A stretch of 64,000 nt of DNA from Chloroflexota bacterium. GTDB lineage: Bacteria; Chloroflexota; Limnocylindria; Limnocylindrales; CSP1-4. Every line of letters starts with the position of its first letter. The stretch's first letter is position 1. The stretch covers positions 1 through 64,000 of the forward strand of contig VBEC01000020.1 in assembly GCA_005883615.1 (NCBI GenBank). The letters are read 5' to 3'. A program made the position numbers and the translations under genes. Below are positions 17,824 through 27,770 of the stretch, piece after piece. Below the pieces are notes generated by a model. It had not been told where the DNA came from. It saw nothing but the letters and a program-made list of their open reading frames with translations, and did no database searches.

Positions 17824-18630
17824 CTAGCTCCGGCTTCGAAGCCTCCATCGTCGCCGGGACCGAACCCCTGGGAGCCGCATCGAGAGGGCGGAGCTGCCGG
17901 CCAGTGGGAGCAGGAAGATCACCCAACCGGACGTGCCGTGATGCCCGGCTCCATGCCCTTGCCCGTGGCCGCAGGGCCGGCCACCATCCCCCGGGACCTT
18001 CAGATGTCCGGGGGGCCCGTCGACACTTCCTGGACAGGGCGGCCTGACTGCCGGCCCCTTGGCGGGCGGCCCGGGGTTTGGCCCGGTGGGAACCGAGGTC
18101 GGCGAAGGGGTCCGCGTCGGTTGCGGCGTGGCCGTCGGCCGTGGCGTGGCCGTCGGCCGTGGCGTGGCCGTCGGCCGTGGCGCCCGCGTGGGAGCCGGCG
18201 TACTCGTCGGGCGCGGGCCGGGCGTCGACGGGGCCGATATCGGTGGGTTGGAACCCGGTGCCGAGGAGGGCTGTTCGGATGCCGAAGGTCCAACTGCAGT
18301 CGTCGGCGAGGGTTCTGGGGAGACGCTCGCGGCCGGTGCCGGGCTGGCACTCGGTTCCCCACTCGCGGCGGGCTCGGGCGAAGCCGGGGCCACGGACGGG
18401 GCGGGAAGTTCGGACGCCGTAGGGCTCGCCTGGCCGGAAGGGGAACTGGCCGACGGGGCTGCCGACGCTGCGCCGGTTATCGGTCCCGTTGAGGTCCGAG
18501 GGCTCTCAGTCGCGCGGGCGACCCCGCCGGAAGAAGGGACGAGGCCGCCCACGGTCAGAGCGACGCTCACGAGGATCAGGTTGAGCATTCCGAGGGCGAT
18601 GACGAGGCGCGCTCGCAGGGCGGTCGACAT
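17824..18630 (-). CDS. Pro/Thr/Ser-rich exported or membrane-anchored protein
   Basis: Encodes 268 residues. An N-terminal hydrophobic segment (RLVIALGMLNLILVSVALTV) serves as signal/anchor. Residues about 40-200 are low-complexity Ala/Pro/Ser/Thr, including the tandem hexapeptide PRPTAT. A Gly/His-rich stretch (GHGQGHGAGHHG) and a second hydrophobic segment (GWVIFLLPLAGSSAL) followed by Arg residues look like a C-terminal membrane anchor. The layout suits a surface protein with an extended stalk. No enzymatic domain is visible. The hexapeptide repeat is encoded by an 18-bp tandem repeat that could vary in copy number. Confidence 0.6.
   Translation of the reverse strand: MSTALRARLVIALGMLNLILVSVALTVGGLVPSSGGVARATESPRTSTGPITGAASAAPSASSPSGQASPTASELPAPSVAPASPEPAASGEPSASPAPAASVSPEPSPTTAVGPSASEQPSSAPGSNPPISAPSTPGPRPTSTPAPTRAPRPTATPRPTATPRPTATPQPTRTPSPTSVPTGPNPGPPAKGPAVRPPCPGSVDGPPGHLKVPGDGGRPCGHGQGHGAGHHGTSGWVIFLLPLAGSSALSMRLPGVRSRRRWRLRSRS
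18128..18182. repeat. 18-bp tandem repeat (about three copies) in the Pro/Thr-rich gene
   Basis: The unit GTGGCCGTCGGCCGTGGC recurs head to tail and encodes PRPTAT on the minus strand. Copies are identical or nearly so at DNA level. Confidence 0.75.
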
Positions 18631-18719
18631 CGTCGATCCGGACTTCCTTCCTCACCTTCGGGGCCATTCGGGCTTCGCCAGATGGTACAACGGAGGCTGC
18701 CCCGCGGCCATCATCGGGG

Positions 18720-19331
18720 TCACTGGTCCCGGCCGAGCGACGCCTCGGCCAGTGGTTCGTAGCGGGCCGGTCCGGCACCCGTGTGGCTCTCGAAGAGGAC
18801 CAGCCGGTCGGCCTGCCACGTCGCGGAAAAGCCGTCCGCAGCAGCCATGAGGCGGCGGGCGGCGTCCGGGCCCGATTTGACCCCATCCGCGCGGGCGAGC
18901 GTCAGATGGGCGCGGAAGGGTCGCTCCTCGATGGGCCAGCCGCCCCCGGCGAGCGCGTCGTCAAGCCGGCGGGCTAGCCGTTGCAGCGCCTCGGCCCCAT
19001 CGGTCACACCGAGCCACAGGGCTCGCGGGCGGGCGGCCGACGGAAAGCCGCCAGCCCCGTCGATGCGGATCTCGAAAGGGTCCCCGCTGCCGGCCGCTTC
19101 ATGGATGGCCGCCTCGACCGCCGGGATGCGATCCTGGAGCACTGGCCCCAGAAACCGCAGCGTCAGGTGCAGTCCATCCATACGAACCCAGCGCACGTCG
19201 AGAGGATCGCGCCGTTCCGGCCCGCCGCCGGGTCCCCTGGCCTCGGGACGCAATCGCACGCGCTCGACCAGCCCGGCCACCTGGCTGCGAACGTCCTCGG
19301 CCAGCGGGACTGCAACGAAAATTCGTCTCAT
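18720..19331 (-). CDS. thpR: RNA 2',3'-cyclic phosphodiesterase (2H family, LigT/ThpR)
   Basis: Encodes 203 residues. It shows both HxTx motifs of 2H phosphoesterases, HLTLRFLG near residue 55 and HLTLARAD in the C-terminal half, plus the typical start MRRIFVAVPL and ALWLGV before the second lobe. Family members hydrolyse 2',3'-cyclic phosphates of RNA and can ligate 2'-5' tRNA halves in vitro. It begins 26 bp after the ppa stop and is probably co-transcribed with it. Confidence 0.88.
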   Translation of the reverse strand: MRRIFVAVPLAEDVRSQVAGLVERVRLRPEARGPGGGPERRDPLDVRWVRMDGLHLTLRFLGPVLQDRIPAVEAAIHEAAGSGDPFEIRIDGAGGFPSAARPRALWLGVTDGAEALQRLARRLDDALAGGGWPIEERPFRAHLTLARADGVKSGPDAARRLMAAADGFSATWQADRLVLFESHTGAGPARYEPLAEASLGRDQ

Positions 19332-19357
19332 ACCGGCGGAGGCCTGGGGTGCGCCGG

Positions 19358-19933
19358 TCAGCGGGCTGCCCCCTTGCCGACCTTCGATGGACCATCGCGG
19401 TCAGAGCGTTTTCGCCTTCCCTCGTCGAGCTCCTGCTCGAACCGCCGGCGGTCGGCGCGAAGAACTTCGCGCGCACGATCCCGGTCCCGCCAACCGTGGA
19501 CCTCGGTCTCCTTGGCTTCGAGGAGCTTGTACGTCTGGAAGAAGTGCTCGATCTCGACCAGCCGATGCGGCTGGACATCGTCGAGGCTCTCTACATGCGC
19601 CTCGTGGGGGTCACCGACGGCCACGCATAGCACCTTGAAGTCCTCGCCCTTGTCGTCGCGCATCTCGAGCCCGCCGATCGGGCGAGCCCAGACGTGGCAG
19701 CCGGTGAAGGTGGGCTCATCAATCAGCAGCAAGGCGTCGGTGTGATCGCCGTCCCCCGAGCGGGTCTCGGCGATGTAGCCGTAGTCGAAGTTGTAGTAGA
19801 CCGCCGACGAGAGCACGCGGTCGAGGCGAAAGACGGCGGCCTTCTCATCCCACTCGTACTTGTTCCGACTGCCGCGCGGGATCTCGACGACGACCTCGAC
19901 CACGTCGGGGAATCCGGCCCTGGAGCCTGGCAT
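19358..19933 (-). CDS. ppa: Inorganic pyrophosphatase (family I)
   Basis: Encodes 191 residues. Family I signatures are EIPRGSRNKYEWDEKA near the N-terminus, VYYNFDYGYIAET, the metal site GDGDHTDALLLIDEP (usually GDGDPLDVLVL; the Asp positions are kept), and DDKGEDFKVLCVAVGDP. It hydrolyses pyrophosphate to phosphate and pulls biosynthetic reactions forward. The ATG is 6 nt behind TATCGT, a leaderless-type start. Confidence 0.92.
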   Translation of the reverse strand: MPGSRAGFPDVVEVVVEIPRGSRNKYEWDEKAAVFRLDRVLSSAVYYNFDYGYIAETRSGDGDHTDALLLIDEPTFTGCHVWARPIGGLEMRDDKGEDFKVLCVAVGDPHEAHVESLDDVQPHRLVEIEHFFQTYKLLEAKETEVHGWRDRDRAREVLRADRRRFEQELDEGRRKRSDRDGPSKVGKGAAR

Positions 19934-19939
19934 TCACGA

Positions 19940-19945
19940 ACGATA
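19940..19945 (-). promoter_or_regulatory. Putative -10 box of ppa-thpR
   Basis: TATCGT on the minus strand, 6 nt before the ppa ATG, without a ribosome binding site. Confidence 0.4.
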
Positions 19946-20056
19946 CCGCGGCTCGCCCGCGGGCTCAGGCGAGGCTCCCGGAAGGCGGAGATCGGCGACG
20001 CCGCAGCGAATCCTCCGGCCAATGGCGAGCAGGGCGTCGCCTTGGCCGTCGGAGAG

Positions 20057-21142
20057 TCAGTCGTTGTAGAGGCGTTCCTCGATCAGCTTCTCCTGCACCG
20101 TCCGCCCGTTGGGATCGAAGCACGAGAACTCGAAGTGCTTTTCGAACTCGAGGTCGACGTTGTCCTGACCGCCGCGGTTCTTCTCGACCGAGATGATCAC
20201 CCAGTCGCGGAAGCGTTGCGCCTGGTATGGGTTGAACTCGATGTTGACCTTGGCGACGATGTGGTATTTCTCGTTGAGGATCAGGATGATGTCGGCCTCA
20301 TAGTTGATCGCCGATGAGCCGCGCAGATGATGGTTGCGCAGGCGCGACGCCTTGAGGCCCTCCTTGTCGGCCGCGACGATGGCGATCATCGGCACGTCCT
20401 CGGACAGGGCGACGTCCTTGAGGCCGTTGACCACGTACGTGACCTTCTCGGCCTCGGTGGGCGACTCCGGAATGACCGGTACCTTCTGGAGGTAGTCGAC
20501 CACGACCAGCAGACGTCGGTCGCCCGACAGGATGCGATGCTGTCTGACCAGCTCGCGGATGTTGTCAACCGTGCTCGCGGTCTGCGAGCCGCGCAGCAGG
20601 AACAGGTTCTGGCCGTAGCGCGCGATCCGGTCGAGCGAGGGGCGCAGGCGCGGGTTGTTCGCCAGCTGGGCCATCCCGCCGCCATCGGCGACCCACGACC
20701 CGAGGATCTCCTTGCGGACGTCCTGGATCTTGATGGCGCCGGTCTTGTGGGGCAGGTGCGCGAGCGCGGATTCCATCGCGATGAGGCGATTGAGCAGGTA
20801 TTGCTCGTCGTGCTCGAAGCAGAGGTACAGCACGTTCGCCTGTCCGCCGGAGGCGACGTTGCGGGCCATCTGCAGCGCCATCGTCGTCTTGCCGGTGCCT
20901 TGAGCCCCGCCGATCAACAGCAGCTCGCCGGCCCGCAGCCCGGTGCCGATGGTCTTGTCCATGGGAGTGAAGCCGAGCGGAACGGGTTGGTACTCGCCCA
21001 CCCGGCCCGTCGACACCTTGTCATTCAGGTCGACGAGAACGTCAAGGGCTGAGCGCGGTGCCATGCTGCCGTTCGCGGTGTCAAGCCGCCATGACGTCTT
21101 CTGCGCGGCTTCCATGACTGGGTCGATGGCCTCTGTGCTCAC
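20057..21142 (-). CDS. Stand-alone DnaB-core (RecA-fold) ATPase
   Basis: Encodes 361 residues starting from a GTG at 21142 with GGGGAGGA upstream. It is built like the C-terminal half of replicative helicase DnaB: PLGFTPMDKTIGTGLRAGEL, Walker A GGAQGTGKTT, FEHDEQYLLNRL, Walker B LLVVVDYLQKVP, and RGSSAINYEADIILIL. The N-terminal primase-binding domain of DnaB is missing. It is therefore unlikely to be the main replicative helicase; it may act in replication restart, repair or signalling. The C-terminus (NRGGQDNVDLEFEKHFEFSC) matches DnaB-type endings. Probably monocistronic. Confidence 0.82.
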   Translation of the reverse strand: MSTEAIDPVMEAAQKTSWRLDTANGSMAPRSALDVLVDLNDKVSTGRVGEYQPVPLGFTPMDKTIGTGLRAGELLLIGGAQGTGKTTMALQMARNVASGGQANVLYLCFEHDEQYLLNRLIAMESALAHLPHKTGAIKIQDVRKEILGSWVADGGGMAQLANNPRLRPSLDRIARYGQNLFLLRGSQTASTVDNIRELVRQHRILSGDRRLLVVVDYLQKVPVIPESPTEAEKVTYVVNGLKDVALSEDVPMIAIVAADKEGLKASRLRNHHLRGSSAINYEADIILILNEKYHIVAKVNIEFNPYQAQRFRDWVIISVEKNRGGQDNVDLEFEKHFEFSCFDPNGRTVQEKLIEERLYND

Positions 21143-21235
21143 GCGCGCTGTTCCTCCCCGGCCCGGTTCCGGATGTGCTGGACTGAGCGTGCTCCTCGGT
21201 TGGTGTCGGTTGGCACCAGAGCTGATCGCGAGGGC

Positions 21236-21244
21236 ATGGTAGCA
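21236..21244 (-). promoter_or_regulatory. Extended -10 promoter for the DnaB-core gene
   Basis: TGCTACCAT on the minus strand (TG extension plus TACCAT), about 90 nt before the GTG start; the gene has a real ribosome binding site, fitting a leadered message. Confidence 0.35.
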
Positions 21245-21295
21245 CCGGGAATTCTCCGGTCACCCCCCGAACCGGCCCCTCTCACCTCGGCCGAA

Positions 21296-21314
21296 GGTAC
21301 CCCGTCGGGGTACC
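21296..21314 (-). terminator. 8-bp perfect hairpin after the M20 peptidase gene
   Basis: GGTACCCC-GTC-GGGGTACC, 15 bp beyond the peptidase stop. It has no T-run on either strand, so termination is not certain; it may also protect the transcript end. Confidence 0.45.
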
Positions 21315-21329
21315 GCAAACCGGCTCAAT

Positions 21330-22721
21330 TCAGCCGAGCGAGGTGGCGAGCTCGTCCCAGTAGCGGGCGATCGTTCGGATACCGGTCTCGTAGTTGCGCA
21401 GGTCCATCCACTCGTTCGGCGCATGCGCGTGACAGTCGGGCTGGCTGAAACCGAGGAGCACGACCGGCAGCCCGAGGGTCTCCTCGAAGCTGGCGCAGAT
21501 CGGGATCGATCCCCCCTCCCGGATATACAGGGGCGAACGGCCGAAGGTCGCCTCCAGGGCCCGGGCAGCCGCCTGCGTGGCGGGATGATCGATGGGGGTA
21601 AGGCTGGGCCTTCCGTCGCCTAGTCTCTGGACCTCGACCCGTACGCCAGGCGGGGCGATCCGTGCGACGTGGGCGCTCAGCAGATCGAATATCGCTCCGG
21701 GATCCTGGTCCACGACCAGTCGACAGCTGACCTTGGCGTGGGCATGCGCTGGGATGATGGTCTTGCTGCCATCGCCGTGGAAACCGCCCCACAGGCCGTT
21801 GACGTCCAGGGTTGGACGCGCGCCACGTCGCTCGAGCACGGAGAAGTCCGGTTCGCCAACGAGGGCCAAAACGCCCATCGCCTCCCGGTAGGCCTCCTCG
21901 TCGAAGGGCAGATCGGCGAGCGCCGCGCGGTCTCGCTCGGTCAAGGCCACGACGTCGTCGTAGAAACCGGGGATCTGGACGACCCCATCAGGGCTTTTGA
22001 GGCCGGCGAGGATCCAGGCCAGCGCATTGGCCGGGTTCTGGACGGTCCCTCCATAACCACCCGAATGGAGGTCGACCGGCGGCCCGAACACGTCGATCTG
22101 CGCGTACACAATGCCGCGCAGGGCGACCGTGATTGCCGGCAGATTCCCCTCGAAGAATCCCGTATCGCTGATGATCGCGACGTCTGCTTCGAGCTGGCGA
22201 GCGTGCGCCTCGAGCCAGGCATCGAGGCCTGGCGAACTGGCCTCCTCGTCGCCTTCGAACACGAACTTGAGGTTCAGCGGAAGACTGCCGCGCGTCGCCA
22301 GGAGTGCCTCGGCGGCGCGCAGATGCATATGGATGTGCCCTTTGTCGTCCGCGGAACCACGGGCCAGCATCCGCTCGCCCTTGATGACCGGCTCGAAGGG
22401 CGGCGAATCCCACAACTCGAGGGGATCGACGGGCTGGACGTCGTAATGGCCGTATACGATCGCCGTTGGTGCCCCATCCGCACCCAGCCAGTCACCGTAG
22501 ACGATCGGGTGGGCGGACGTCTCGGAAACCTCGACGTGCTCGGCGCCGATGGCTCGCAGCTGGTCGGCCAGCCATTCGGCGGCCCGCCGACAGTCGTCGG
22601 AATGCTCGGGCAGTGCAGAGACGCTGGGGAAGCGCAGGAAGTCTGCATAGGAGCCCAGGCGCGCATCCCGGGTCCCTTCGAGATAGGACTCGAGATCTGT
22701 GGGCGCCTGTGTGGAAGTCAT
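21330..22721 (-). CDS. M20 family metallopeptidase/dipeptidase
   Basis: Encodes 463 residues starting from the ATG at 22721 with GGGAGA upstream. M20 metal-site motifs are all present: VYGHYDVQPVDPLELW, RGSADDKGHIHMHL, FEGDEEASSPGL with the catalytic Glu pair, SDTGFF, and the distant His in the CHAHAPNEW block. The lid domain (LHSGGYGGTVQNPANALAWI, GGFHGDGSKTIIPAHAHAKV) matches carnosinase/PepV-like dipeptidases of this family. It likely hydrolyses dipeptides or N-acyl amino acids in the cytoplasm; the precise substrate is not readable. Confidence 0.92.
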   Translation of the reverse strand: MTSTQAPTDLESYLEGTRDARLGSYADFLRFPSVSALPEHSDDCRRAAEWLADQLRAIGAEHVEVSETSAHPIVYGDWLGADGAPTAIVYGHYDVQPVDPLELWDSPPFEPVIKGERMLARGSADDKGHIHMHLRAAEALLATRGSLPLNLKFVFEGDEEASSPGLDAWLEAHARQLEADVAIISDTGFFEGNLPAITVALRGIVYAQIDVFGPPVDLHSGGYGGTVQNPANALAWILAGLKSPDGVVQIPGFYDDVVALTERDRAALADLPFDEEAYREAMGVLALVGEPDFSVLERRGARPTLDVNGLWGGFHGDGSKTIIPAHAHAKVSCRLVVDQDPGAIFDLLSAHVARIAPPGVRVEVQRLGDGRPSLTPIDHPATQAAARALEATFGRSPLYIREGGSIPICASFEETLGLPVVLLGFSQPDCHAHAPNEWMDLRNYETGIRTIARYWDELATSLG

Positions 22722-22739
22722 GGGCTGTCTCCCAAATGA

Positions 22740-22769
22740 GAGCGGGCGAGCCTTGCGACTCGCCCGCTC
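22740..22769 (-). terminator. Terminator hairpin between ftsH and the M20 peptidase gene
   Basis: A perfect 11-bp stem (GAGCGGGCGAG / CTCGCCCGCTC, 8-nt loop) starts 37 bp after the ftsH stop. On the minus strand it is followed by CATTTGGG, a weak T tract. Confidence 0.65.
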
Positions 22770-22805
22770 ATCGGCGGCGGGGGGACCGAGCGATCGGCGC
22801 GAAGG

Positions 22806-24746
<1,941 letters not shown>

Positions 24747-24810
24747 GAGTGGAGGCCTCCGGTCCAGCGGGACTCCCTTGGATCCGGTCCCGCGGTCGAT
24801 CTGTGCGGCG

Positions 24811-24816
24811 AGTATA
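24811..24816 (-). promoter_or_regulatory. Putative -10 box of ftsH
   Basis: TATACT on the minus strand, about 65 nt before the TTG start. No consensus -35 is visible. Confidence 0.4.
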
Positions 24817-24960
24817 GCGCCGGGTCAGGTGACGACCCCATGACGGTTGTCCGCCCCGAGCTATAGAAGGTACGCCCGAACACCACCCGAAGATGCGTTC
24901 ACGACGTGGCGGTTACGTGAAGAAACCGCCACTCGTGGCGGCCCAGGGAACCGTGAGATT

Positions 24961-25035
24961 TGGTAGCGGAGGGCGGATTCGAACCACCGACCAAGGGCTT
25001 ATGAGTCCCCTGCTCTACCACTGAGCTACTCCGCC
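24961..25035 (-). tRNA. tRNA with CAT anticodon (tRNA-Met, elongator type)
   Basis: A 75-nt cloverleaf with encoded CCA. The acceptor is GGCGGAG paired to CTCCGCT (a G-U closing pair), D-arm TAGCTCAGTGGTAGAGCA, anticodon CAT (bases 25001-25003) in the loop CTCATAA, and T-arm with GGTTCGAATCC. The G1-U72 end is not the mismatch typical of an initiator tRNA. An Ile tRNA whose C34 becomes lysidine is the alternative and cannot be excluded by eye. A truncated copy of its 5' half lies about 270 bp away. Confidence 0.9.
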
Positions 25036-25396
25036 ATCACCGCGAAGAGTACCGAGCACGATAAAGGGCAGCAACCAGGCACGTTGCAGCGCATAACTAT
25101 CGAACGTCCGTCGGCCGTCGCCCAAGAGGCGACAGAAGCAGGGCGCGTGACCGCCGCCGTGTCGGGCGAAGGGCGGACGCTCGAGGATCGAGCGCCGATA
25201 GAGCCTATAGGTCGCCCGATTCGTGCGTGGGTCCCACTCGGGGTAGCACAGCGCATCGAAGAAGTGACTATGAGCCCCTGCATACCACTGAGCTACTCCG
25301 CCACGCCTCCCAACCTTCGACGGACATCGAACGCGGCCGCCGGTGCCAGAACAACGCGTGACTGTGAGGACCTGGTCGGCAGCCCCAACGGCAGCG
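25036..25396. other. Gap of 360 bp between the tRNA and the sugar transporter, holding a decayed tRNA half
   Basis: Apart from the tRNA fragment at 25268-25302 nothing is recognised. One minus-strand frame is open across the whole interval and includes PEWDPRTNRATYRLYRRS, but it runs through both tRNA 5' halves (each read as GGVAQW), so it is more likely an accident than a gene. Confidence 0.45.
25268..25302 (-). pseudogene. Truncated, decayed copy of the tRNA-Met 5' half
   Basis: The first 20 nt (GGCGGAGTAGCTCAGTGGTA) are identical to the intact tRNA downstream; GCAGGGG and CTCATA then match with small indels, after which similarity stops before the anticodon stem closes. No T-arm or 3' acceptor strand follows, so it cannot be a functional tRNA. 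Confidence 0.75.
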
Positions 25397-26743
25397 TCAG
25401 GCGTGGGCCAAGCTGCCGGATCCGGCTCCCCGGCGGGACAGTGCATCGACGCTCACCGCCGCGAGTAGCACGAGTCCTGTCGCGATCAGCTGCCACTGGA
25501 TGGGCAGCCCCAGCAGGTAGAGGCCGTTGTAGATGGCCCCGATGACGAGTCCGCCGAGGAGACCGTGGATGGCCCTGCCACGGCCGCCGAAGAGGCTGGT
25601 ACCCCCGATCACCGCGGCGGCCACGGCGTACAGGACGAGCTGGCCGCCGTTGATGTTGGTCGTCATACCGCCCAACTGCGAGCAGTAGATGACGCCGGCG
25701 AGGCCCGCGGTGAGCGAGCAGAGCACGAACGCCAACGTCCGGACACGGGACACGTTGATGCCGGCCCGCCGAGCCGCCTCAGGATTTCCGCCGACGGCAT
25801 ACATGTGGCGACCGAACGGGGTCCGCTCGAGGAGCACCGTCCAGATCGCGAGCACGACGAGCACGAGCGGCACGACCCAGGGCACGCCGACGATGGGCAG
25901 GAAGCTCCCTCGGTTGACGTTGCAGATGGCCACTACCACGACCCCCGCCGCGGCCAGGAAGACGATCTTGGCGACGGTGAGGCCGACCGGCGGAGCTACC
26001 AGCCCACTGCGCCGCCGCCCCGCGTCACGCAGCCACAAAGCCCCACCGAGAAGGCCGACGATCACCACCAGCCCGATCCAGGCGACCACCGGGTCGATGT
26101 AGGAATAGACGAGGCCGTACAGAGCCTGCTGGTTGGGCAGCACCGTGCTGGTAATGCCCACGCCCCCGGCGGCGCCCAGGATGATGATCATGACCCCGAA
26201 CCAGAACAGGTAGCCGGCCAGCGTGACGACGAATGCCGGCATCCCCAGCCGGGTGATGATCAGTCCGTGGATGGCCCCGATGCCCCCGCACACCAGCAGG
26301 GCCGCGATGATGGCCGCCCACCATGGCCAGTTTGGAGTGGGCTGCACCAGGTTTGCGGCGACGATCCCACCGATCGCGGCGACATATCCGATCGAGAGGT
26401 CGATCTCGCCGAGCAGCAGGACGAAACCCTCGCCCATCGCCAGCACGACAAAGACGGCGCTCTGGTCGAACAGGTTGACCAGGTTGCCCGCCGACAGGAA
26501 GACGTGGTTCGGGCTGACGATGGTGAAGACGACCGTGACGGCCACGAGAGCGATGGCCACGGGCAGGACCCCGGCATCGCCGCTCCTCGCCCGGGCGAGC
26601 CACGCCCGGAGGTACTGGCCCAGCGACTGGGCGAGGATCTCGGGCGGGATGACCTCGACGGCCGCGGCGGTCAGGTCGGGAGCGCTTAGAGCCTCGGTGA
26701 CCGTGTCTGGGAGTTCACCTGCCGGCTTGTCGATCGAAGCCAA
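25397..26743 (-). CDS. Sugar ABC transporter permease (XylH/RbsC type)
   Basis: Encodes 448 residues starting from a TTG at 26743 located 3 bp after the ATPase stop. About ten membrane helices are visible, with the family signatures GEIDLSIGYVAAIGGI, RLGMPAFVVTLAG, FGRHMYAVGGNPEAARRAGI, GGTSLFGGRGRA and GLLGGLVIGAIYNGL. It forms the membrane channel for a pentose/hexose importer of the ribose-xylose family. The order (binding protein, ATPase, permease) is that of xylFGH. The exact sugar cannot be read; the neighbouring hexuronate-type genes suggest a sugar or sugar acid. Confidence 0.92.
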   Translation of the reverse strand: MASIDKPAGELPDTVTEALSAPDLTAAAVEVIPPEILAQSLGQYLRAWLARARSGDAGVLPVAIALVAVTVVFTIVSPNHVFLSAGNLVNLFDQSAVFVVLAMGEGFVLLLGEIDLSIGYVAAIGGIVAANLVQPTPNWPWWAAIIAALLVCGGIGAIHGLIITRLGMPAFVVTLAGYLFWFGVMIIILGAAGGVGITSTVLPNQQALYGLVYSYIDPVVAWIGLVVIVGLLGGALWLRDAGRRRSGLVAPPVGLTVAKIVFLAAAGVVVVAICNVNRGSFLPIVGVPWVVPLVLVVLAIWTVLLERTPFGRHMYAVGGNPEAARRAGINVSRVRTLAFVLCSLTAGLAGVIYCSQLGGMTTNINGGQLVLYAVAAAVIGGTSLFGGRGRAIHGLLGGLVIGAIYNGLYLLGLPIQWQLIATGLVLLAAVSVDALSRRGAGSGSLAHA

Positions 26744-26746
26744 TCC

Positions 26747-27601
26747 TCAGTCCTTGTCGTGGCTGGAGCCGGATGCGAGCACATCGCGGCTCGACCCGCC
26801 AGTGGTCATGAAGTCGACAACGCTCTGCCGGTCGAATGACGAGAGCCAATCCTCGGCCACCATTCGGCCGAGCCGGAGCACCGCGATCCGATCGGCGACC
26901 TCGAAGACATCGTTCAGGTTGTGAGAGATGACCATCACGGCCAGGCCATGGTCCTTGAGCCGTCGGATGAGCTCGAGGACCATCGCCGTCTGTGCAACAC
27001 CGAGGGCTGCGGTTGGCTCGTCGAGCATGACCAGCTTCGAGTTCCACATGACCGCCTTGGCGACGGCAACAGCCTGGCGCTGGCCCCCGGAGAGCGTGGC
27101 GACGGGCTGCCGGATCGAGCGAACCGTGGTCACCCGCAGACCTGCCAGGGTGTCCGCGGCTGCCCGCTCCATGCCGTCCTCGTCGAGGAACACGCTGCTG
27201 ACCCGCTCGCGCCCGAGAAACATGTTCTGAACGATGTCGAGGTTGTCGGCGAGGGCAAGATCCTGGTAGACGGTCTCGATACCGAGCGAGGCCGCGTCCT
27301 TCGGCGTCCGGATATGGACCTGGCGACCCTCCCAGAGCATCTCGCCCTCGTCGGGCTCGTGGATGCCGGCGATGCACTTGGTCAGCACCGACTTGCCGGC
27401 CCCGTTGTCACCGCAAAGGGCAGTCACCTGTCCGGGAGGCAGATCCAGGTCGACTCCGTACAATGCCTGGACCGCCCCGAAATGCTTGCTGATCCCCCGC
27501 AATCGCAGCAGCGGCTCGGGGTTCGCGGGCGCAGCCACGCTGGCGGACCCCCCGGCCGGGACACCGCCGGGGAGCGGGTTCGGTTCAGCGGTCATGTCCA
27601 T
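26747..27601 (-). CDS. Sugar ABC transporter ATP-binding protein (single-domain, XylG/FrcA-like)
   Basis: Encodes 284 residues from the ATG at 27601 with AAGGACGG upstream. Walker A GDNGAGKS, Q-loop VYQDLAL, signature LSGGQRQ, Walker B KLVMLDEPTAALG and the H-loop (VMVISHNL) are complete. Most ribose/xylose ATPases are tandem duplicates of about 500 residues; this one has a single domain, so it probably works as a homodimer. It follows the binding-protein gene after a strong terminator-like hairpin and directly precedes the permease. Confidence 0.92.
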   Translation of the reverse strand: MDMTAEPNPLPGGVPAGGSASVAAPANPEPLLRLRGISKHFGAVQALYGVDLDLPPGQVTALCGDNGAGKSVLTKCIAGIHEPDEGEMLWEGRQVHIRTPKDAASLGIETVYQDLALADNLDIVQNMFLGRERVSSVFLDEDGMERAAADTLAGLRVTTVRSIRQPVATLSGGQRQAVAVAKAVMWNSKLVMLDEPTAALGVAQTAMVLELIRRLKDHGLAVMVISHNLNDVFEVADRIAVLRLGRMVAEDWLSSFDRQSVVDFMTTGGSSRDVLASGSSHDKD

Positions 27602-27685
27602 TGCGCCGTCCTTCGAGAAGCCTGGCCGGCCTCGCGGCCGAGGCCAGCCTGCTGAGACATGCCCGGGCAGGGGCCTGGCAAAACA

Positions 27686-27716
27686 GTGTCGCACCCGCGC
27701 AGTGCGGGTGCGACAC
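27686..27716 (-). terminator. Intercistronic terminator between binding-protein and ATPase genes
   Basis: A perfect 13-bp stem (GTGTCGCACCCGC / GCGGGTGCGACAC, 5-nt loop) followed on the minus strand by TGTTTTG. It starts about 55 bp after the binding-protein stop. Partial termination here would make more binding protein than ATPase and permease. Confidence 0.8.
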
Positions 27717-27770
27717 GGACACGTCGCGCCAAAACCTGTGCGAGCGCGCCTGCCTCTGGACTCTTGCCTG

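Noticed and set aside
17584-18492. Plus-strand frame of about 300 codons across the Pro/Thr-rich gene
   Set aside because: It runs antisense through a low-complexity repeat and turns into Arg/Gly stretches; the minus-strand frame has a signal segment and anchor.
25015-25446. Minus-strand frame of 143 codons spanning the tRNA and its decayed half
   Set aside because: It reads through a functional tRNA gene at its 3' end and has no start signal; protein-like patches are probably accidental.
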